Source: Bacteroidota bacterium (GTDB lineage Bacteria > Bacteroidota > Bacteroidia > Bacteroidales > VadinHA17). Taken from it: a DNA stretch of 15,798 bases. Positions 13,799 through 15,798 of the stretch are shown here, piece by piece. Under the pieces are notes generated by a model. The model was not told the origin of the DNA. It searched no databases and saw only the letters and a program-made list of their open reading frames with translations. A program made the position numbers and the translations under genes. Position 1 is the stretch's first letter. Each line of letters begins with the position of its first letter. The DNA is taken from contig JAKLFN010000021.1 of assembly GCA_022711195.1 (NCBI GenBank), positions 1 to 15,798 on the forward strand, written 5' to 3'.

Positions 13799-14509
13799 AT
13801 GTATCTCTTATTAATAAGCAATTCCACAAATCCTGGAGAACCATACCTCGATTATCCCAAGCATAATATCCGTGAGTTTCTCGGCCCGGAACCCGTTAAG
13901 GTTTTATTTATCCCTTATGCAGCGGTTACATTTTCTTATGATCAATACGAAGAAAAAGTATCTGAAAGGTTCCGTGAAATAGGGCACAGTATAATATCCA
14001 TACATCATGCAAAAGATCCTGTAAAAGCTGTCAGGGAAGCTGAAGCTATTGCCGTAGGAGGGGGAAATACATGGAAGCTCCTGAAAGAGATCAGGGATAA
14101 GAAGCTGACAGGACCGGTAAAGGAGAAGGTGATCGGAGGAACTCCTTACATAGGCTGGAGTGCAGGATCCAATGTAGCCTGTCCCACAATTATGACCACC
14201 AACGACATGCCCGTTATCCAGCCTGATTCTTTCAGTGCTTTCGGGCTTATCCCTTTTCAGATAAATCCGCATTACCTTGATTCCAACCCGGAAGGACATG
14301 CAGGCGAAACTCGCGAACAACGGATTATTGAATTCATAGAATTGAACCCCGAAATTAATGTTGTCGGACTACGTGAAGGAACAATGCTGACGGTCAGTCA
14401 CAGATCCGTAAAGCTGATCGGCCCCAGAAATGCCAGGATCTTCAAAAAAGGGAGCACTCCTGTGGAAGCCGGAGATAAGGACGACCTCTCATGGCTGCTT
14501 AAAAGGTAA
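13799..14509 (+). CDS. pepE: Peptidase E (alpha-aspartyl dipeptidase, family S51)
   Basis: A cytoplasmic serine dipeptidase that cleaves peptides with N-terminal aspartate. It has 236 residues from the ATG at 13799; a GTG directly before it (13796) would add one residue and is less likely. The nucleophile elbow is GWSAGSN with Ser121, the family's partner residues are probably Asp136 in TTNDMPV and His158 in QINPHY, and EAIAVGGGNTW forms the conserved glycine loop. The length matches the roughly 229-residue enterobacterial enzyme. It has a plausible promoter and flanking genes of unrelated function, so it is probably transcribed alone. The enzyme class is secure; the physiological peptide substrates are not shown by the sequence. 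Confidence 0.95.
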   Translation: MYLLLISNSTNPGEPYLDYPKHNIREFLGPEPVKVLFIPYAAVTFSYDQYEEKVSERFREIGHSIISIHHAKDPVKAVREAEAIAVGGGNTWKLLKEIRDKKLTGPVKEKVIGGTPYIGWSAGSNVACPTIMTTNDMPVIQPDSFSAFGLIPFQINPHYLDSNPEGHAGETREQRIIEFIELNPEINVVGLREGTMLTVSHRSVKLIGPRNARIFKKGSTPVEAGDKDDLSWLLKR

Positions 14510-14535
14510 TTATATCCGGATTCATCCAAATAAAT

Positions 14536-14543
14536 TAACTTTG
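14536..14543 (+). promoter_or_regulatory. Candidate -7 box for the AsmA-like gene
   Basis: TAACTTTG matches TAnnTTTG exactly, 41 bp before the ATG at 14585 in the short gap after pepE. The -33 element is not clear. If active, the AsmA-like gene is transcribed independently of pepE. Confidence 0.35.
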
Positions 14544-14584
14544 TCCACCGTTATCCGGCTACAAATCTTTTTCCCGGTGAGTGA

Positions 14585-15798
14585 ATGAAGTTATTGTCTG
14601 AAATACTAAAACCCGTTGCTGTTGTTGTCGCAGGAATTGCAGCAGTATTGATAATTCTTGCCATTCTTGTGCAGGATAAAGTGGCAGGTATTGTGCTCAA
14701 ATCGTTAAGCAACGATATCTCAACAAAATTCGAAACAGGATCAGTCAGGCTTTCTTTCCTCAGGAGATTCCCCAGAGCCACTCTCGACCTGAAAAATGTA
14801 CTCGTTCATTCATCCCCCGGATTTGACAGATCGTCATTCGGAAAAATGGATACCGACACACTGCTGGCAGCAAGATCGGTCATGATGGAATTCAGACTAA
14901 TGGATATAATCAGGGGCCACTATAATATAGGCAGAATCAGCGTAAGGAACGGGTCTCTCAGGATACTGACCGACACTTCAGGCGGAGTTAATTATGAAAT
15001 CAGGTCGGTCAATACACCATCATCGGATAATGATTTGATAATCAACCTTGAAAGTATTAACGTTACAGATGTTAAGGCACTTTACAATAACCGGGCGACC
15101 GAACTAATCATATCCGGAATGATGGATAACGGACGACTTAAAAGCAAAATATCCGGTGACAACATTGATTTTACAGGCAGGGGCAACCTTACAATCGACC
15201 TTTTCTCGCTTTACAACTTCAACATCAGGAGCAGTATCAGAAGCGAAATAGACGTGGATCTGAACAGTTCAGAAAAAGGTATCCGCTTTGATAAGAGTAC
15301 TCTTATACTGGATAAAAACCGATTCGGTATAGAAGGATCCATATCTGCCAATAACCTTCTGGATCTTACACTGACAGGTGATAACATTAATTTAACTGAT
15401 ATCAAAAAATACCTTCCTCCAAAGGTCCTTGACAAGTTGAGATCTTATAACCCCACTGGCATTCTGAACATTGAAAGCAAAATAAAAGGGGAAGCCTCCA
15501 GGACTACAAATCCGGGTATCGAAATCAGTTTTACAGTAAATAATGGAAGGGCAACCTACAGATCCTCATCTCTTGCTCTGAAAGATGTTTCCTTTATGGG
15601 ATTATTCTCGAACGGTACAAAAACGGATCCTTCAACCAGTTCATTGAAAATAAACAATTTCAGGGGTACTCTCGGATCATCGCTGTATTCAGGTTCACTG
15701 ACCGTAACGGACTTCAGGTCAATCAAAACAAATATTGAACTGAAAGGAAAAGTAATTCCGTCAGAAGTAAAAGAATTCTTCGGACTCAAAGAAATTTC
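14585..15798 (+). CDS. AsmA-like family protein (5' part, cut by the window edge)
   Basis: An open frame of 404 complete codons runs from the ATG at 14585 off the window end, with an in-frame TGA directly upstream, so this ATG is the first possible start. The N-terminus has one membrane segment at about residues 9-29 (KPVAVVVAGIAAVLIILAIL), then KFETGSVRLSFLRRFPRATL and LDLKNVLVHSSPGFD, the typical opening of AsmA/TamB-related proteins. The rest is a long series of beta-strands (for example VRNGSLRIL, GDNIDFTGRGNLTIDL, KSTLILDKNRFGIEG). These anchored periplasmic proteins form lipid-conducting grooves between the inner and outer membrane. Full-length relatives often exceed 800 residues, so roughly half is missing here. 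The exact subfamily cannot be fixed from the fragment. Confidence 0.85.
   Translation, partial: MKLLSEILKPVAVVVAGIAAVLIILAILVQDKVAGIVLKSLSNDISTKFETGSVRLSFLRRFPRATLDLKNVLVHSSPGFDRSSFGKMDTDTLLAARSVMMEFRLMDIIRGHYNIGRISVRNGSLRILTDTSGGVNYEIRSVNTPSSDNDLIINLESINVTDVKALYNNRATELIISGMMDNGRLKSKISGDNIDFTGRGNLTIDLFSLYNFNIRSSIRSEIDVDLNSSEKGIRFDKSTLILDKNRFGIEGSISANNLLDLTLTGDNINLTDIKKYLPPKVLDKLRSYNPTGILNIESKIKGEASRTTNPGIEISFTVNNGRATYRSSSLALKDVSFMGLFSNGTKTDPSTSSLKINNFRGTLGSSLYSGSLTVTDFRSIKTNIELKGKVIPSEVKEFFGLKEI

Noticed and set aside
13904..14320. 138-codon minus-strand frame inside pepE
   Set aside because: pepE is securely identified with its catalytic residues; the antisense product has no recognisable features.
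14551..15789. Minus-strand frames in the last 1.2 kb
   Set aside because: The plus strand is open throughout from 14585 and encodes a clear AsmA-like N-terminus, so these are shadows.

Overview
The window looks like a chromosomal segment of a Bacteroidota bacterium, probably Bacteroidales/Marinilabiliales-like. Reasons: a LytTR response regulator, outer-membrane beta-barrels with Bacteroidota-style signal peptides ending in GQ or AQ, start codons without clear Shine-Dalgarno sequences, and recurrent upstream matches to the Bacteroidota -7 box (TAnnTTTG). Base composition looks even and moderately AT-rich. I saw no tRNA, rRNA, CRISPR array, insertion sequence or phage gene. No gene-free stretch exceeds 300 bases; the longest is about 265 bp (9069-9333).

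Layout. (1) 1-895: a leader with a strong inverted repeat, then a LytTR-family response regulator (+). (2) 896-2112: a tandem octamer repeat, yidD (-), and divergently a YugP-type membrane zinc metallopeptidase (+). (3) 2127-9068: a minus-strand block read from 9068 downwards: TetR-family regulator, LolA-like periplasmic protein, two FtsX/LolC-like permeases, a LolD/MacB-type ATPase and an outer-membrane beta-barrel, with an ICMT/PEMT-type membrane methyltransferase (possibly acting on lipid A) just downstream. Gaps in the six-gene block are 6-23 nt, so it is very probably one operon. A Bacteroidota promoter and an imperfect 22-bp palindrome lie directly before the regulator. (4) 9334-10950: a 538-aa protein with four ~68-aa lysine/tyrosine-rich repeats followed by a GH16-like domain whose catalytic motif is destroyed. 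(5) 11109-13743: ECF sigma factor, single-pass anti-sigma-like protein and outer-membrane beta-barrel protein, preceded by an ECF-type promoter (TGTAAC-N16-CGTC). (6) 13799-14509: peptidase E. (7) 14585 to the window end: the start of an AsmA-like protein, open at the edge.

How the genes fit together. Region 3 reads as a regulated envelope-trafficking system: the ATPase and two permeases would extract an amphiphilic substrate from the inner membrane, the LolA-like protein carry it across the periplasm, and the beta-barrel receive it. It resembles the RND-transporter/LolA-like/beta-barrel sets of other Gram-negatives, with an ABC exporter in place of the RND pump. Its regulator carries a textbook EF-hand loop directly after the DNA-binding domain, suggesting calcium control; this and the catalytically dead, repeat-bearing GH16 protein next door are the most unusual things here. 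Region 5 reads as a cell-surface signalling or envelope-stress unit, and the AsmA-like gene adds to the envelope theme.
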